64,000 nucleotides of DNA from Stutzerimonas stutzeri (lineage in GTDB: Bacteria; Pseudomonadota; Gammaproteobacteria; Pseudomonadales; Pseudomonadaceae): contig NZ_JAGQFP010000002.1 in the NCBI RefSeq assembly GCF_019090095.1, forward strand, positions 248,001-312,000. The letters are read 5' to 3'. The position numbers and the translations under genes are program-made. The stretch's first letter is position 1, and the number at the start of each line of letters is the position of its first letter. The notes beneath the pieces were generated by a model. That model was not told the DNA's origin, ran no database searches, and saw nothing but the letters and a program-made list of their open reading frames with translations. This document shows positions 56,348 to 64,000 of the stretch, piece by piece.

Positions 56348-56777
56348 ATGGCGGGTGAGATCAGTGCAAAGGACCTGGGTATCGACGTCGAGAAGGGCGA
56401 GGGCGAGCTGTTCAAGTGGTTCATTGCCAGCTTTCCTGTTCGGCAAGCGAATCCAGCGCGACATCGCCGCGGACACCTATCGGGTGATCGTCGACCGACA
56501 TGGGCGCGACACGCCAGGCAAACTCTGCGAGTGTCGCCGGCAGGCATTGGTGCGCATGCTCGGCGAGGGACGTTACACCCGCTACGACGAGTCCACCGCG
56601 GATCGCCTGCTCAAGCTGTGCGCCAAGCTCAACGCTGACTACGGTGGCAAGCTCGGCAACTTGCGCGAGCAGTGCCAGGATCGCCAAGAGCTGGAGAAGC
56701 GGCTGGCCGAATTCGAAGGCGTCGGGCCGAAAACCGTGGAAATCTTCATGCGCGAGGCGGGCAAGGTCTGGCGCTGA
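56348..56777 (+). pseudogene. HhH/endonuclease III-like DNA-repair protein, frameshifted
   Basis: The N-terminal piece (MAGEISAKDLGIDV ... ELFKWFIASF) is in one frame. The rest (LFGKRIQRDIAADTYRVIV ... FEGVGPKTVEIFMREAGKVW, with a helix-hairpin-helix GVGPKT) is in the next. The break is at about 56431-56437, where CTTTCCTG would read in frame if it were CTTCCTG, i.e. one extra base. Repaired, the product would be a ~142-aa protein with helix-hairpin-helix features. Either a true frameshift pseudogene or a sequencing error in a T/C run. Neighbours are intact. Confidence 0.8.
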
Positions 56778-56878
56778 GCCGTCGTGGCTCGCCGTAGGGC
56801 AGTCGCCACGACCAGTTGCGCTTGCGCCGTTCGGCGATCCGGTTACAGTGGCGCCAGCGCCTCTTCGAATGCCTGCCC

Positions 56879-57121
56879 ATGCGTGCCTTGCTTGCCTATG
56901 CCGTTCTGTTTCTGTCCACCCTGGCTGCAGCGGGGCCCGCGCCCTATTACCAGTGGCAGAGCAAAGCCGACGGCACCGTCATCTGCCGGCAGACCTCCCC
57001 CGGACACGGCTGGGAGCTACTCAATGGCCAGCCGTTTCGCGACCTCAACTGCACCCAGCCGGCCGGTCATGTGGAACGTCCAAGCGCGGTGCCTGGTTTT
57101 CGTCCGCAACCGGGTCGCTGA
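56879..57121 (+). CDS. Small exported hypothetical protein
   Basis: 80 aa with a signal peptide (MRALLAYAVLFLSTLAAA), then APYYQWQSKADGTVICRQTSPGHGW, a pattern seen in small pseudomonad periplasmic proteins. Two cysteines remain in the mature part (ICRQ, LNCTQ), possibly a disulfide. The frame is open upstream, but this ATG gives the only signal peptide. Function unknown. Confidence 0.6.
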   Translation: MRALLAYAVLFLSTLAAAGPAPYYQWQSKADGTVICRQTSPGHGWELLNGQPFRDLNCTQPAGHVERPSAVPGFRPQPGR

Positions 57122-57239
57122 GTCGGCCGTGCGCCTGGTCGCCCACGCGATACCCAGAGACCGGCAGCAAGCCGGACTCGTGATGCCTGGCATTGGTTTG
57201 GTTCACAGCGCAGCGGGCGTCGGTGGGGTTTCGAGAAGC

Positions 57240-57331
57240 TCGCGGTCGAGGCCGCTCCCACAAAATCCTCGGCTCGATGCCGTCTTGCCGGTACAACAGC
57301 CAGCCCGCCGTGGGAGCGGTCTCGACCGCGA
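57240..57331. repeat. REP pair (inverted, BIME-like) directly before the DedA-like gene
   Basis: GTGGGAGCGGTCTCGACCGC (plus two bases) at 57310-57331 and its inverted copy at 57240-57261 agree at 21 of 22 positions and are separated by 48 bp. The 'GTGGGAGCGG...' form is typical of Pseudomonas REP sequences. The right copy ends at the base before the ATG of the next gene. Confidence 0.8.
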
Positions 57332-57769
57332 ATGACTGATCTGACCGCCTACGTCGGCCTGTTCACCGCCGCCTTCGCCGCGGCCACCTTGATACCGGCG
57401 CAATCGGAAGCCGTGCTTGTCGGCTTGCTGCTCAAAGGCAGTGCCTCGCCGGCCGCGCTGTTGGCCGTGGCCACGCTAGGCAATGTACTGGGTTCGCTGG
57501 TCAACTGGCTGCTCGGTCGCGCAATCGAGCGGCTGGGCCACAAGCGCTGGTTCCCGGTCAGCGAGCAGCAGCTGGCACGGGCACAGCAGCGTTACCACCG
57601 TTATGGCCGCTGGTCATTGTTGCTGAGCTGGGTGCCGATCATCGGCGATCCACTGACCGTGGTCGCCGGCACGCTGCGCGAACCCTTGTGGAGCTTCCTG
57701 CTGCTGGTGACCTTGGCCAAGGGCGGCCGCTACCTGCTGTTGGCCAGCGTCACCCTCGGTTGGCTGTAA
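57332..57769 (+). CDS. YqaA/DedA-like small membrane protein
   Basis: 145 aa with about four hydrophobic stretches. The N-terminal re-entrant-like segment LFTAAFAAATLIPAQSEAVLVGLLL and the NVLGSLVNWLLGRAIERLG and LSWVPIIGDPLTVVAGTLRE blocks are typical of YqaA (SNARE-associated/DedA superfamily). Possible role in membrane lipid or polyprenyl-phosphate transport; unproven. No ribosome-binding site is visible because a REP copy ends immediately at the ATG. Confidence 0.88.
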   Translation: MTDLTAYVGLFTAAFAAATLIPAQSEAVLVGLLLKGSASPAALLAVATLGNVLGSLVNWLLGRAIERLGHKRWFPVSEQQLARAQQRYHRYGRWSLLLSWVPIIGDPLTVVAGTLREPLWSFLLLVTLAKGGRYLLLASVTLGWL

Positions 57770-57798
57770 ACCGCGCCAAGCGTAACCGCAGGTCCGGT

Positions 57799-57826
57799 GC
57801 CTGATCGCCGCGGTTAGCGATCAGGC
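57799..57826. terminator. Hairpin between convergent genes (probable bidirectional terminator)
   Basis: GCCTGATCGC and GCGATCAGGC form a perfect 10-bp stem with an 8-base loop, centred in the 72-bp gap between two converging genes. There is no T-run, so termination efficiency is uncertain. Confidence 0.6.
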
Positions 57827-57841
57827 CGCCTCTCGCTCAGC

Positions 57842-58675
57842 TCAGAAGGCGACTCGGGTCTGCAGGGCGTAGCCGTCGAAGGCGGGCACCATGCTGAGCT
57901 GGTAGGCGTGCGGCTCGTCAGGCTCGAGCAGCAGGTTGAAGGCAAAGTTGGAGACGAAATTGCCCAGGGCGATGCCGGCCAGCACGTCCGTCGGGTAGTG
58001 CTGGTCGGCTTCCATCCGCGCCAGTCCGGTCAGCCCGTCGAGCGTATGCAGACCGATCTTGGCGGCGTCGCGCAGGGTTGGGTTCATGTCGATGTAATCG
58101 AGATTGCGCCGGGTCATGGCGGTTTCGGCCGCACTCGTCGCGCTGTGGCGTGAGGGCATGGCGTCATCCTCCACCCCGTCGGGGCGTTCACGTCCGGAAA
58201 CCTCCTTGAGCCGCCCGGTCAGCTCATCGACGCCGGTCTTGCTGGCGACGAAGGCGGCGACGTTCGCCGCCTTCCAGTCCAGCGCGTCGGTGAAGGCCTG
58301 ATCATCGGGTGCGGCGAACACGACGCTGGTCGCATACAGCACGGTGCTGGCCTGGAGCAGTTCGTTACTGGCGTCTTCGCCGTCGTCGCCGAACAGGTAC
58401 TGATGCTTGCTGAGCGAGCGCTGCCACGGGTGATCCCAGCCGCCGGCCGCGATGGCGACGGCACCGGCGAGTGGCATCCAGGTGCCGCTGTCGCGCGCCG
58501 CACGGCCTGCCGAGTCGGCCCAGTGCGCCCAGGAGAGCAGGCCGTCGTCGGGAGGCGCTGCCTGGCAGGTGGCACTACCGGCAAACAGTGCGGCGACGAT
58601 CAAAAGGCGATACGACGTCGATCGTGGCCGGGCGCAGCAGCGGAAGACGCGCAGCGAAGATTGAATGGCGGGCAT
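57842..58675 (-). CDS. PAP2-family phosphatase
   Basis: Exported lipid-phosphatase-like protein, 277 aa, with an N-terminal membrane/signal segment (YRLLIVAALFAGSATCQAA). The three PAP2 motifs are visible: KEVSGRERP (C1), PSRHSATSA (C2, PSRH in place of PSGH) and the C3 Arg-x5-6-His-x3-Asp in LARMEADQHYPTDV. The substrate may be a lipid phosphate or undecaprenyl pyrophosphate. Only the N-terminal hydrophobic segment is clear, so it may be periplasmic rather than polytopic. Confidence 0.88.
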   Translation of the reverse strand: MPAIQSSLRVFRCCARPRSTSYRLLIVAALFAGSATCQAAPPDDGLLSWAHWADSAGRAARDSGTWMPLAGAVAIAAGGWDHPWQRSLSKHQYLFGDDGEDASNELLQASTVLYATSVVFAAPDDQAFTDALDWKAANVAAFVASKTGVDELTGRLKEVSGRERPDGVEDDAMPSRHSATSAAETAMTRRNLDYIDMNPTLRDAAKIGLHTLDGLTGLARMEADQHYPTDVLAGIALGNFVSNFAFNLLLEPDEPHAYQLSMVPAFDGYALQTRVAF

Positions 58676-59144
58676 ACCAGCATCACTCGGGGAGGGTGCC
58701 GGCAGGCTAGAGCCTGACGGATCAAGGATCCGTCAACGCCGCGTGAAGAATTTGTCAATGCCGAACGGCGGCGCAGCGCCAGACGCCTTGGCCTGCTGAG
58801 TTGCCGGAGTCAGACCGGCGTCTGGGCTTGCTTTAACGTTACAACGAACGTAACGGTCGGCCGCCCGGCTTGATTGATGGCCACTCTCAGCTTCCTACGG
58901 TGCGCTCTGCGGACTCAGGTCACTGCCGACTCGACATGCACATCGCATGGGACAGCGACAGAAGTCATGCATTTTGCAACGGAACGGTGATTGGGCGATT
59001 ATCTAACTAATTGATAAACAAAGGATTATTTTTAATTAAGTGATGGCACGTTCGATGCTCCAGTTGTGGTTTGCCGGCTAGCAAAGCTCACAACAATTTG
59101 AACATCGGCAGGACGGATGGCTTCCGCCGAGGATATGGAAATAA
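58676..59144. other. Non-coding gap between PAP2 gene and a small ORF
   Basis: 469 bp with no recognisable gene. At 58730-58758 the 7-mers CCGTCAA, GCGTGAA and TTGTCAA recur at 11-bp intervals, which resembles a Pho box. CGTTAC-7 bp-GTAACG (58837-58855) is an inverted repeat. From ~58995 to 59045 the DNA is unusually AT-rich (TTAACTAATTGA-like) for this genome and could hold a promoter for the small ORF that follows. Confidence 0.45.
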
Positions 59145-59333
59145 ATGAATAACAGGCTGAACACCGAAACGCAGATTTGGGCCGATGGATACTCCTTCAT
59201 GGAGGTCACCGAGACGCTGCTGATGGCCTTGGGAATTCGCACGGAAAGTCAGCCGCCCGGCGCACGTCCTGACCGGGTCGAGCCCAGCGCGACCGCGGAC
59301 GAGGATCTGCAGCACACAGAGACCAATCGGTAG
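59145..59333 (+). CDS. Small hypothetical protein, 62 aa
   Basis: Short acidic ORF (MNNRLNTETQIWADGYSFMEVTETLLMALG...). It follows an AT-rich upstream region, and the N-terminal half could form one amphipathic helix. The ribosome site is weak (GAGGA ~11 bp before the ATG). I recognise no family. It is opposite in orientation to both flanking genes. Confidence 0.4.
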   Translation: MNNRLNTETQIWADGYSFMEVTETLLMALGIRTESQPPGARPDRVEPSATADEDLQHTETNR

Positions 59334-59390
59334 ATCGGACCACGCCCACGTGGTGTCGCAGCGAGGTGGGCTTCGCTCGCCTCGAGCCGT

Positions 59391-60554
59391 TCAGGACTTT
59401 TCCAGCTCGCTCAGAATGCGGTGCGCGAGCCTGACCCGTTCCTCGTTCGGGTAATACCGGTTGGCCAGGATGACGATGCCCAGCTGTCGGGCCGGGATGA
59501 AGGCCAGGTAGGCGCCGAAACCGTTGGTCGAGCCGGTCTTGTTGATCCAGGCATCGGCCTGCGGCGGCTGCGGCGGAACGATGGGTTCCACCGGCTGGCT
59601 TTCGAGCACCATCTGGCTGCTGTTGCCGGTCAGCAGATCGTCCAGCGCGACCGGGTAATCGTACTGTTCCCATACCAACGCCTGGGTCATGGCGCCGATC
59701 CGGTAATAGCCGGTTCGGGTTGTCGCCATGGCCTGTCTGACCGCGTCGTCGGTGTCGACAGTGCCGAGCTGCGCCTCGACGAAGCGCAGCAGATCCTGGC
59801 TGGTGGTCTTCACGCCGTAGGCTTCGTCCGCCAGCAGCGCGGGGTTCAGCCTGACGGGGTCGCCGTTCTTGTTATAACCCTGGGCATAGCGCGCCATCTC
59901 GCTTGAAGGCACGTCGACGAAGGTATCGCGCATCCCCAGCTTCGGTAGCAGTTGGGTCTGCAAGGCTTCGGCATATGGCATCTCCAGGCTGCGGGCGGCC
60001 GCCAGGCCCAACAGACCCATGCCGGGATTGGCGTAAACGCGCCGTGTGCCTGCTGCGAAGTGCGGGCGCCAGGCGCTGAAATAAGCCATCAGTTGCTGGT
60101 CGGTGCGGATCTCGTCGGGCAGCTGCAGCGGGAAATCACCAGCCGTATGAGTGGCCAGGTCGATCAGTTTGATCCCATCGAGCTGGCTACCTTGCAGGGC
60201 CGGCAGGTAGCGGGTCGGGCTGTCGCTGAGCGAGAGCTTGCCCTGGGACTGGGCATAGGCGGCCAGCGTAGCGGTCAGGGTCTTGCTGACCGAGCCGATC
60301 TCGAACAGCGTGTCGCGCGTCACGGGCTGCTGCGTCGCCTTCGACGCCACACCGAACGTATAGAAGCGCTGCTCGCCCCGCGCCGTGATCGCGATGGCCA
60401 TACCCGGAATCTCCTGTCGCGCCATCACGGCTTGGGCGGCGTCGGTTACGGTCGCGTCGATGTCGGCGACATCCACGTCGGCCCCGGCCAGGCGGCTGAA
60501 CGTCAGCAACGCGATGACGGACAGCCGTGCCCGGCAGATTCTGGATAGGCGCAT
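59391..60554 (-). CDS. ampC: Class C beta-lactamase (AmpC type)
   Basis: Periplasmic serine beta-lactamase, 387 aa. The three class C motifs are intact: Ser88-Val-Ser-Lys91 (EIGSVSKTLTA), Tyr174-Ala-Asn176 (YANPGMGLLG) and Lys339-Thr-Gly (KTGSTNGFGAYLAFIP), with the terminal VILANRYYPNEERV block. A signal peptide covers ~1-25. ATG at 60554 is preferred; an in-frame GTG three codons earlier is possible. No ampR regulator is adjacent, unlike inducible ampC loci, so expression may be constitutive or controlled from elsewhere. The spectrum cannot be deduced. Confidence 0.94.
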   Translation of the reverse strand: MRLSRICRARLSVIALLTFSRLAGADVDVADIDATVTDAAQAVMARQEIPGMAIAITARGEQRFYTFGVASKATQQPVTRDTLFEIGSVSKTLTATLAAYAQSQGKLSLSDSPTRYLPALQGSQLDGIKLIDLATHTAGDFPLQLPDEIRTDQQLMAYFSAWRPHFAAGTRRVYANPGMGLLGLAAARSLEMPYAEALQTQLLPKLGMRDTFVDVPSSEMARYAQGYNKNGDPVRLNPALLADEAYGVKTTSQDLLRFVEAQLGTVDTDDAVRQAMATTRTGYYRIGAMTQALVWEQYDYPVALDDLLTGNSSQMVLESQPVEPIVPPQPPQADAWINKTGSTNGFGAYLAFIPARQLGIVILANRYYPNEERVRLAHRILSELEKS

Positions 60555-60663
60555 CACGATCACTCGATCACAGCTGGAGGGCCCGAAAACCTACCATTCG
60601 GCCACCCATTGCAGAAGCCCTGCCTGGGATCGCCCGTGACGTTGTATCGACGCGCCGGGGCGT

Positions 60664-61365
60664 TCAGCCCACCGTGACGTCCAGCGTACCGATGCCGTCC
60701 ACGCCGCCGCTCAGGCGATCACCCCGCTGCACCGCGCCAACGCCGGCCGGCGTGCCGGTCATGATCAGGTCGCCGGGCTCGAGTCTGAACAGCCGCGACA
60801 GGTAGGCCACCACCTCCGGCACGCTCCAGATCAGCGAGGCGAGGTCGCCTTCCTGGCGGGTTTCGCCATTGATCTCGAGCCAGATGCGGCCCTCGCGCGG
60901 ATGGCCGATGGTCGCTGCCGGGACCAGCGCCGAGCAGGGTGCGGCATGGTCGAAGCCCTTCGCTACCGCCCAGGGCCGGCCCATCTTCTTGGCTTCGGCC
61001 TGCAGGTCGCGGCGGGTCATGTCCAGCCCCACAGCGTAGCCGTAGACATGCTCGAGCGCCTGTTCGGCCGGGATATCGGCGCCACCGCGGCCGATGGCCA
61101 CGACCATCTCGATCTCGTGGTGCACGCTCTCGGTGCCCGGCGGGTAGGGGAACACGCTGCCATCGGGCAGCAGGCTGTCGGGGTGCTTGGTGAAGAAGAA
61201 CGGCGGCTCGCGATCCGGATCGTGACCCATCTCGCGGGCATGCTCGGCGTAGTTGCGTCCGACGCAGTAGACGCGTCGCACCGGGTAGCGCTGGCTGCTG
61301 CCGGCAATTGCGAGGCTGGGAATGGCGGGGGTGAAGAGGTAGTCGTTCGGGTCGGTCAAATTCAC
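60664..61365 (-). CDS. Fumarylacetoacetate hydrolase (FAH) family protein
   Basis: Metal-dependent C-C or C-O acting enzyme, 233 aa. The FAH core is clear: [28 protein letters not shown], and the metal-binding acidic residues in [12 protein letters not shown] and [15 protein letters not shown]. The C-terminus is [14 protein letters not shown]. The start is GTG at 61365, about 11 bp after GGAG. It is 61 bp downstream of an IlvD/Edd-family dehydratase, so it probably acts on a 2-keto-3-deoxy sugar acid or derivative in the same pathway. Confidence 0.9.
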   Translation of the reverse strand: MNLTDPNDYLFTPAIPSLAIAGSSQRYPVRRVYCVGRNYAEHAREMGHDPDREPPFFFTKHPDSLLPDGSVFPYPPGTESVHHEIEMVVAIGRGGADIPAEQALEHVYGYAVGLDMTRRDLQAEAKKMGRPWAVAKGFDHAAPCSALVPAATIGHPREGRIWLEINGETRQEGDLASLIWSVPEVVAYLSRLFRLEPGDLIMTGTPAGVGAVQRGDRLSGGVDGIGTLDVTVG

Positions 61366-61393
61366 TGCTCAGGCTCCGGGTCATTGTGGTTTT

Positions 61394-61413
61394 CGCGTCG
61401 CGGATGCGACGCG
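61394..61413 (-). other. Intercistronic hairpin between dehydratase and FAH genes
   Basis: CGCGTCGC-GGAT-GCGACGCG, a perfect 8-bp stem with the same 4-base loop as the hairpin at 54983-55002. It lies 13 bp after the dehydratase stop. There is no T-run on the minus strand. Confidence 0.65.
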
Positions 61414-61425
61414 ACGCTTGGGGAT

Positions 61426-63180
61426 TCATTTACGCAGTGGCACGCTGCCGGCTTCGTCCAGGCTGCGCAGAAAGTCGAAATCGCAGCCGTTGTCGGCCTG
61501 GGTCACGGTGTCGAGGAACAGCTTGCGGTAGCCGCGCTCGTCACCTTCGCGCGGTTCCGGTCGTTCGAGCGCAGCGCGCCGACGCGCCAGCTCCTCGTCG
61601 CTGACCAACAGATCCAGGGAGCGCTCGGCCACGCTCAGGCGCAGTCGGTCGCCGCTTTCGATCAGCGCCAGCGGGCCGCCGACCGCCGCCTCGGGCGTGA
61701 CGTGCAGGATGATGGTGCCGCCCGCCGTGCCGCTCATGCGCCCGTCGGAGATGCGCACCATGTCCTTCACCCCGGCACGCGCCAGCTTGCGCGGGATCGG
61801 GATATAGCCGGCTTCGGGCATACCGGGGGCGCCCTTGGGGCCGATGTTTTTCAGCACCAGGATGTCGTCGGCGTTGACGTCCAGGTCCGGGGCGTCGATG
61901 CGCTGGGCCAGATCCTCCAGGCCATCGAACACCACCACGCGACCTTCATGCTCCATCAGCTCGGCGCTGGCGGCCGACTGCTTGATGATCGCCCCGTCCG
62001 GCGCCAGGTTGCCGCGCAGAAAGGCGAGGCCGCCCTGCGGGTAGATCGGGTTGTCCAGTGGGCGCACCACCTCCTGCGGGAAGGCGGCGATGGCGTCGAG
62101 CTCTTCGCCCAGGGTGCGCCCGGTGACGGTCAGTGCATCGAGGTGCAGGAAGGGCCGCAGTTCGCGCAGCACAGGGGCCAGCCCGCCGGCCTTGTGCAGG
62201 TCTTCCATGTAATGGGTGCCGGACGGCTTGAGGTTGACCAATACCGGAATCTTGCGGCCGAGTGCGTCGACCTGGTCCATGTCGATGCGGATGCCGCAGC
62301 GACCGGCAATCGCGGACAGGTGCACGATGGCATTGGTCGAACCGCCGATGGCCAGCAACACCATCAGCGCGTTCTCGAAGGCCTGCTCGGTGAGAATCCG
62401 GTCCGGCGTCATGCGCGACTGAATCATCGCCACGGCCTGGGTGCCGGTGCGCTCGGCAATGCGGATGCGATCGGCCGTCACCGCCGGTGGCGTGGCGCCG
62501 CCAGGCAGCATCATGCCCAAGGCCTCGGTGACGCAGGCCATGGTGCTGGCGGTGCCCATCACCGAGCAGGTGCCGACGCTGGCCACCAGCTGGTCGTTGA
62601 CCTCGGTGATCTCCTGCTGGTCGATCTCATCGCCGCGGTACATGCCCCAGAAGCGCCGGCAATCGGTACAGGCGCCGACCCGCACGCCGCGGTGCGAACC
62701 GGTCAGCATCGAGCCGCTGACCAGTTGAATGGCCGGCACGCCGGCGCTGGCGGCACCCATCAGCTGCGCCGGGACGGTCTTGTCGCAACCGCCGATCAGC
62801 ACCACCGCGTCGATCGGCAGGGCGCGGATCATTTCCTCGGTATCCATCGACATGAGGTTGCGCAGGAACATGCTATTGGGGTGGGCGAAGCTCTCGTGGA
62901 TGGAGATGGTGGGGAAGTCCACCGGCAGCCCGCCGGCCAGCATGACGCCACGCTTGACCGCCTCGATCAGCTGGGGCGCGTTGCCATGGCAAGGGTTGAA
63001 GCCGCTGCCGGTGTTGGTGATACCGACGATCGGCCGCGACAGGGCATCGTCCGAATAGCCGGCGCCCTTGATGAAGGCCTTGCGCAGGAACAGCGAGAAT
63101 TCCGCATCGCCATAGTTCGTCAGGCCTTTGCGCATGCCTTGCGCTGCGCCTTCGATGGAGTTGCCGTTGTTCTTGTTCAT
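61426..63180 (-). CDS. IlvD/Edd-family sugar-acid dehydratase
   Basis: Iron-sulfur dehydratase, 584 aa, of the group acting on sugar acids (arabinonate, xylonate, galactonate types) or dihydroxy acids. The cluster cysteines are in FNPCHGN, IGGCDKTVPA and VGTCSVMGTASTM. GSTNAIVHLSAIAGR and DGRMSGTAGGTI are family blocks. ATG at 63180 has GAGAGGAAA upstream. The FAH gene downstream and LacI regulator upstream point to sugar-acid catabolism rather than branched-chain amino-acid synthesis. Confidence 0.92.
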   Translation of the reverse strand: MNKNNGNSIEGAAQGMRKGLTNYGDAEFSLFLRKAFIKGAGYSDDALSRPIVGITNTGSGFNPCHGNAPQLIEAVKRGVMLAGGLPVDFPTISIHESFAHPNSMFLRNLMSMDTEEMIRALPIDAVVLIGGCDKTVPAQLMGAASAGVPAIQLVSGSMLTGSHRGVRVGACTDCRRFWGMYRGDEIDQQEITEVNDQLVASVGTCSVMGTASTMACVTEALGMMLPGGATPPAVTADRIRIAERTGTQAVAMIQSRMTPDRILTEQAFENALMVLLAIGGSTNAIVHLSAIAGRCGIRIDMDQVDALGRKIPVLVNLKPSGTHYMEDLHKAGGLAPVLRELRPFLHLDALTVTGRTLGEELDAIAAFPQEVVRPLDNPIYPQGGLAFLRGNLAPDGAIIKQSAASAELMEHEGRVVVFDGLEDLAQRIDAPDLDVNADDILVLKNIGPKGAPGMPEAGYIPIPRKLARAGVKDMVRISDGRMSGTAGGTIILHVTPEAAVGGPLALIESGDRLRLSVAERSLDLLVSDEELARRRAALERPEPREGDERGYRKLFLDTVTQADNGCDFDFLRSLDEAGSVPLRK

Positions 63181-63245
63181 GGGCGTTTCCTCTCGGTGGT
63201 TGGATCGACGCCGCAGCGATCGGCTCCAGGGTAAGGGGGCTGGGC

Positions 63246-64000
63246 TCAGCGGCCTCCGGCCGGTGCCGGCCCGGAGCTGCCGCGCACCACCAGTTCGGTG
63301 GCGGTCTCGATCAGGCCGGCCGGCTGCTTGCCGGACAGGGCCTCGAGCAGATAGGTGCCGGCGTTGTGACCGATCTGGGTCAGGTCCACGCGAATCGTCG
63401 TCAGCGGCGGGGACATGTATTTGGCGTAATCGAAGTCGTTGAAGCCGACGACCGAGATCTCCTCGGGCACCCGTACGCCCAGGTTCTTCGCCGCCAGCAG
63501 GGCGCCGAACGCCAACAGGTCGTTGGCGCAGATCACCGCGGTGGGCCTGGCCGGCCCGCGCAGCAGACGCTGCATGGCGACGATGGCGCCTTCCAGGGTC
63601 AGGTCGGTTTCCATGTGCCATTGTTCGGGAATGGCCAGACCGTCCTCGGCGAGGCGCGCGCGGGTCCCTGCGATCCGGTCGCCGACCCGGTCGTTGAACC
63701 CCGGTTCGCCGACGATCATTGCGAATTCGCGATGCCCGAGTGACAACAGGTGCTCGACCATCTGCCGCGCGACGGCGATGTTGTCGAAGCCTACGCTGGG
63801 GCGGTTGGGGTCCTGCGCCCAGGCCTGCACGCAGGGGATACGCTTGCGCTCGATCAGCTCCCACATCTTCGGATCGTGGGTACGACCGACCACCATCAAG
63901 GCGTCCACACCATGCTCAAGCATGGTCTGGACTTCCTTTAGCTCGACTTGCGAATCGAAGCCGAAACTGGCGACCAGCAGGGTGTAGCCAGCCTCGTGCA
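63246..64000 (-). CDS. LacI-family transcriptional regulator (N-terminus outside window)
   Basis: C-terminal ~250 residues of a LacI/GalR periplasmic-binding-like regulator: LLVASFGFDSQVELKE, GVDALMVVGRTHDP, SVGFDNIAVARQMVEHLLSLGHREFAMI, CANDLLAFGALLAAKNLGVRVPEEISVVGFNDFDYA. The DNA-binding helix-turn-helix lies beyond the right edge. It precedes the dehydratase by 65 bp on the same strand and is likely the local sugar-responsive regulator. Confidence 0.93.
   Translation of the reverse strand, partial: HEAGYTLLVASFGFDSQVELKEVQTMLEHGVDALMVVGRTHDPKMWELIERKRIPCVQAWAQDPNRPSVGFDNIAVARQMVEHLLSLGHREFAMIVGEPGFNDRVGDRIAGTRARLAEDGLAIPEQWHMETDLTLEGAIVAMQRLLRGPARPTAVICANDLLAFGALLAAKNLGVRVPEEISVVGFNDFDYAKYMSPPLTTIRVDLTQIGHNAGTYLLEALSGKQPAGLIETATELVVRGSSGPAPAGGR

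Noticed and set aside
59340..59365. CACGTG core near 59349 as a fifth parS site
   Set aside because: The flanks (CCCACGTGGTG) do not match the required GTTYCACGTGRAAC arms. Other CACGTG cores near 18622 and 30966 fail for the same reason.
60901..63234. 777-codon open frame on the plus strand
   Set aside because: It is the antisense of the dehydratase gene and its regulator region; the protein is low-complexity (His/Arg/Gly/Ala-rich) with no domain, an effect of high GC.

Overview
The window is about 64 kb from the replication-origin region of a gamma-proteobacterial chromosome. GC content is high, coding density is high, and protein sequences and gene order are those of Pseudomonadaceae (Pseudomonas in the broad sense; a Stutzerimonas-like member is plausible but unproven). 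The diagnostic order is tag-glyQ-glyS-gmhB-plsC // gyrB-recF-dnaN-dnaA // oriC // rpmH-rnpA-yidD-yidC-mnmE // mnmG-rsmG-parA-parB // atpIBEFHAGDC-glmU // glmR-glmS.

Layout. 1-2.7 kb: end of an amino-acid ABC transporter ATPase, a TPR protein, and a leftward group with a PilZ protein, a lipid A acyltransferase and DNA glycosylase Tag. 2.8-7.1 kb: rightward glyQS-gmhB-plsC, each gene overlapping the next. 7.1-8.7 kb: ahpF without ahpC. 8.9-15.0 kb: leftward dnaA-dnaN-recF-gyrB. 15.0-15.5 kb: oriC. 15.5-19.4 kb: rpmH to mnmE. 19.4-20.0 kb: a second oriC-like block that repeats the core of the first. 20.0-24.2 kb: mnmG-rsmG-parAB. 24.2-31.5 kb: the complete F1Fo ATP synthase operon. 31.5-37.9 kb: glmU, a chemoreceptor, glmR, glmS.

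Right of glmS (the usual attTn7 position) the content becomes accessory. 37.9-43.7 kb is a leftward four-gene bacteriophytochrome operon: photoreceptor histidine kinase, small response regulator, hybrid kinase with a receiver at each end, and heme oxygenase for the chromophore. 43.9-46.7 kb holds small conserved genes and a CobW GTPase. 46.8-52.2 kb is an iron-uptake surface-signalling cassette (ECF sigma, FecR, TonB receptor with signalling domain, PepSY protein) with a Fur-box match and a fecA-like promoter. 52.4-56.0 kb is a TRAP-TAXI transporter with a DUF1850 protein. 56.3-58.7 kb has a frameshifted HhH DNA-repair-like gene, small genes and a PAP2 phosphatase. 59.4-60.6 kb is an AmpC-type beta-lactamase. 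60.7-64.0 kb is a sugar-acid catabolic set (FAH-family enzyme, IlvD/Edd-family dehydratase, LacI regulator cut by the window edge).

How the parts connect: four parS-like palindromes (8.8, 11.3, 12.0 and 46.2 kb) are expected ParB sites for the parAB genes at 22.5-24.2 kb. DnaA from the left arm should act on the boxes at 15.0-15.4 kb and perhaps on those at 19.6-19.9 kb. GlmS and GlmU feed UDP-GlcNAc synthesis. No rRNA, tRNA, CRISPR array, insertion sequence or prophage was recognised.
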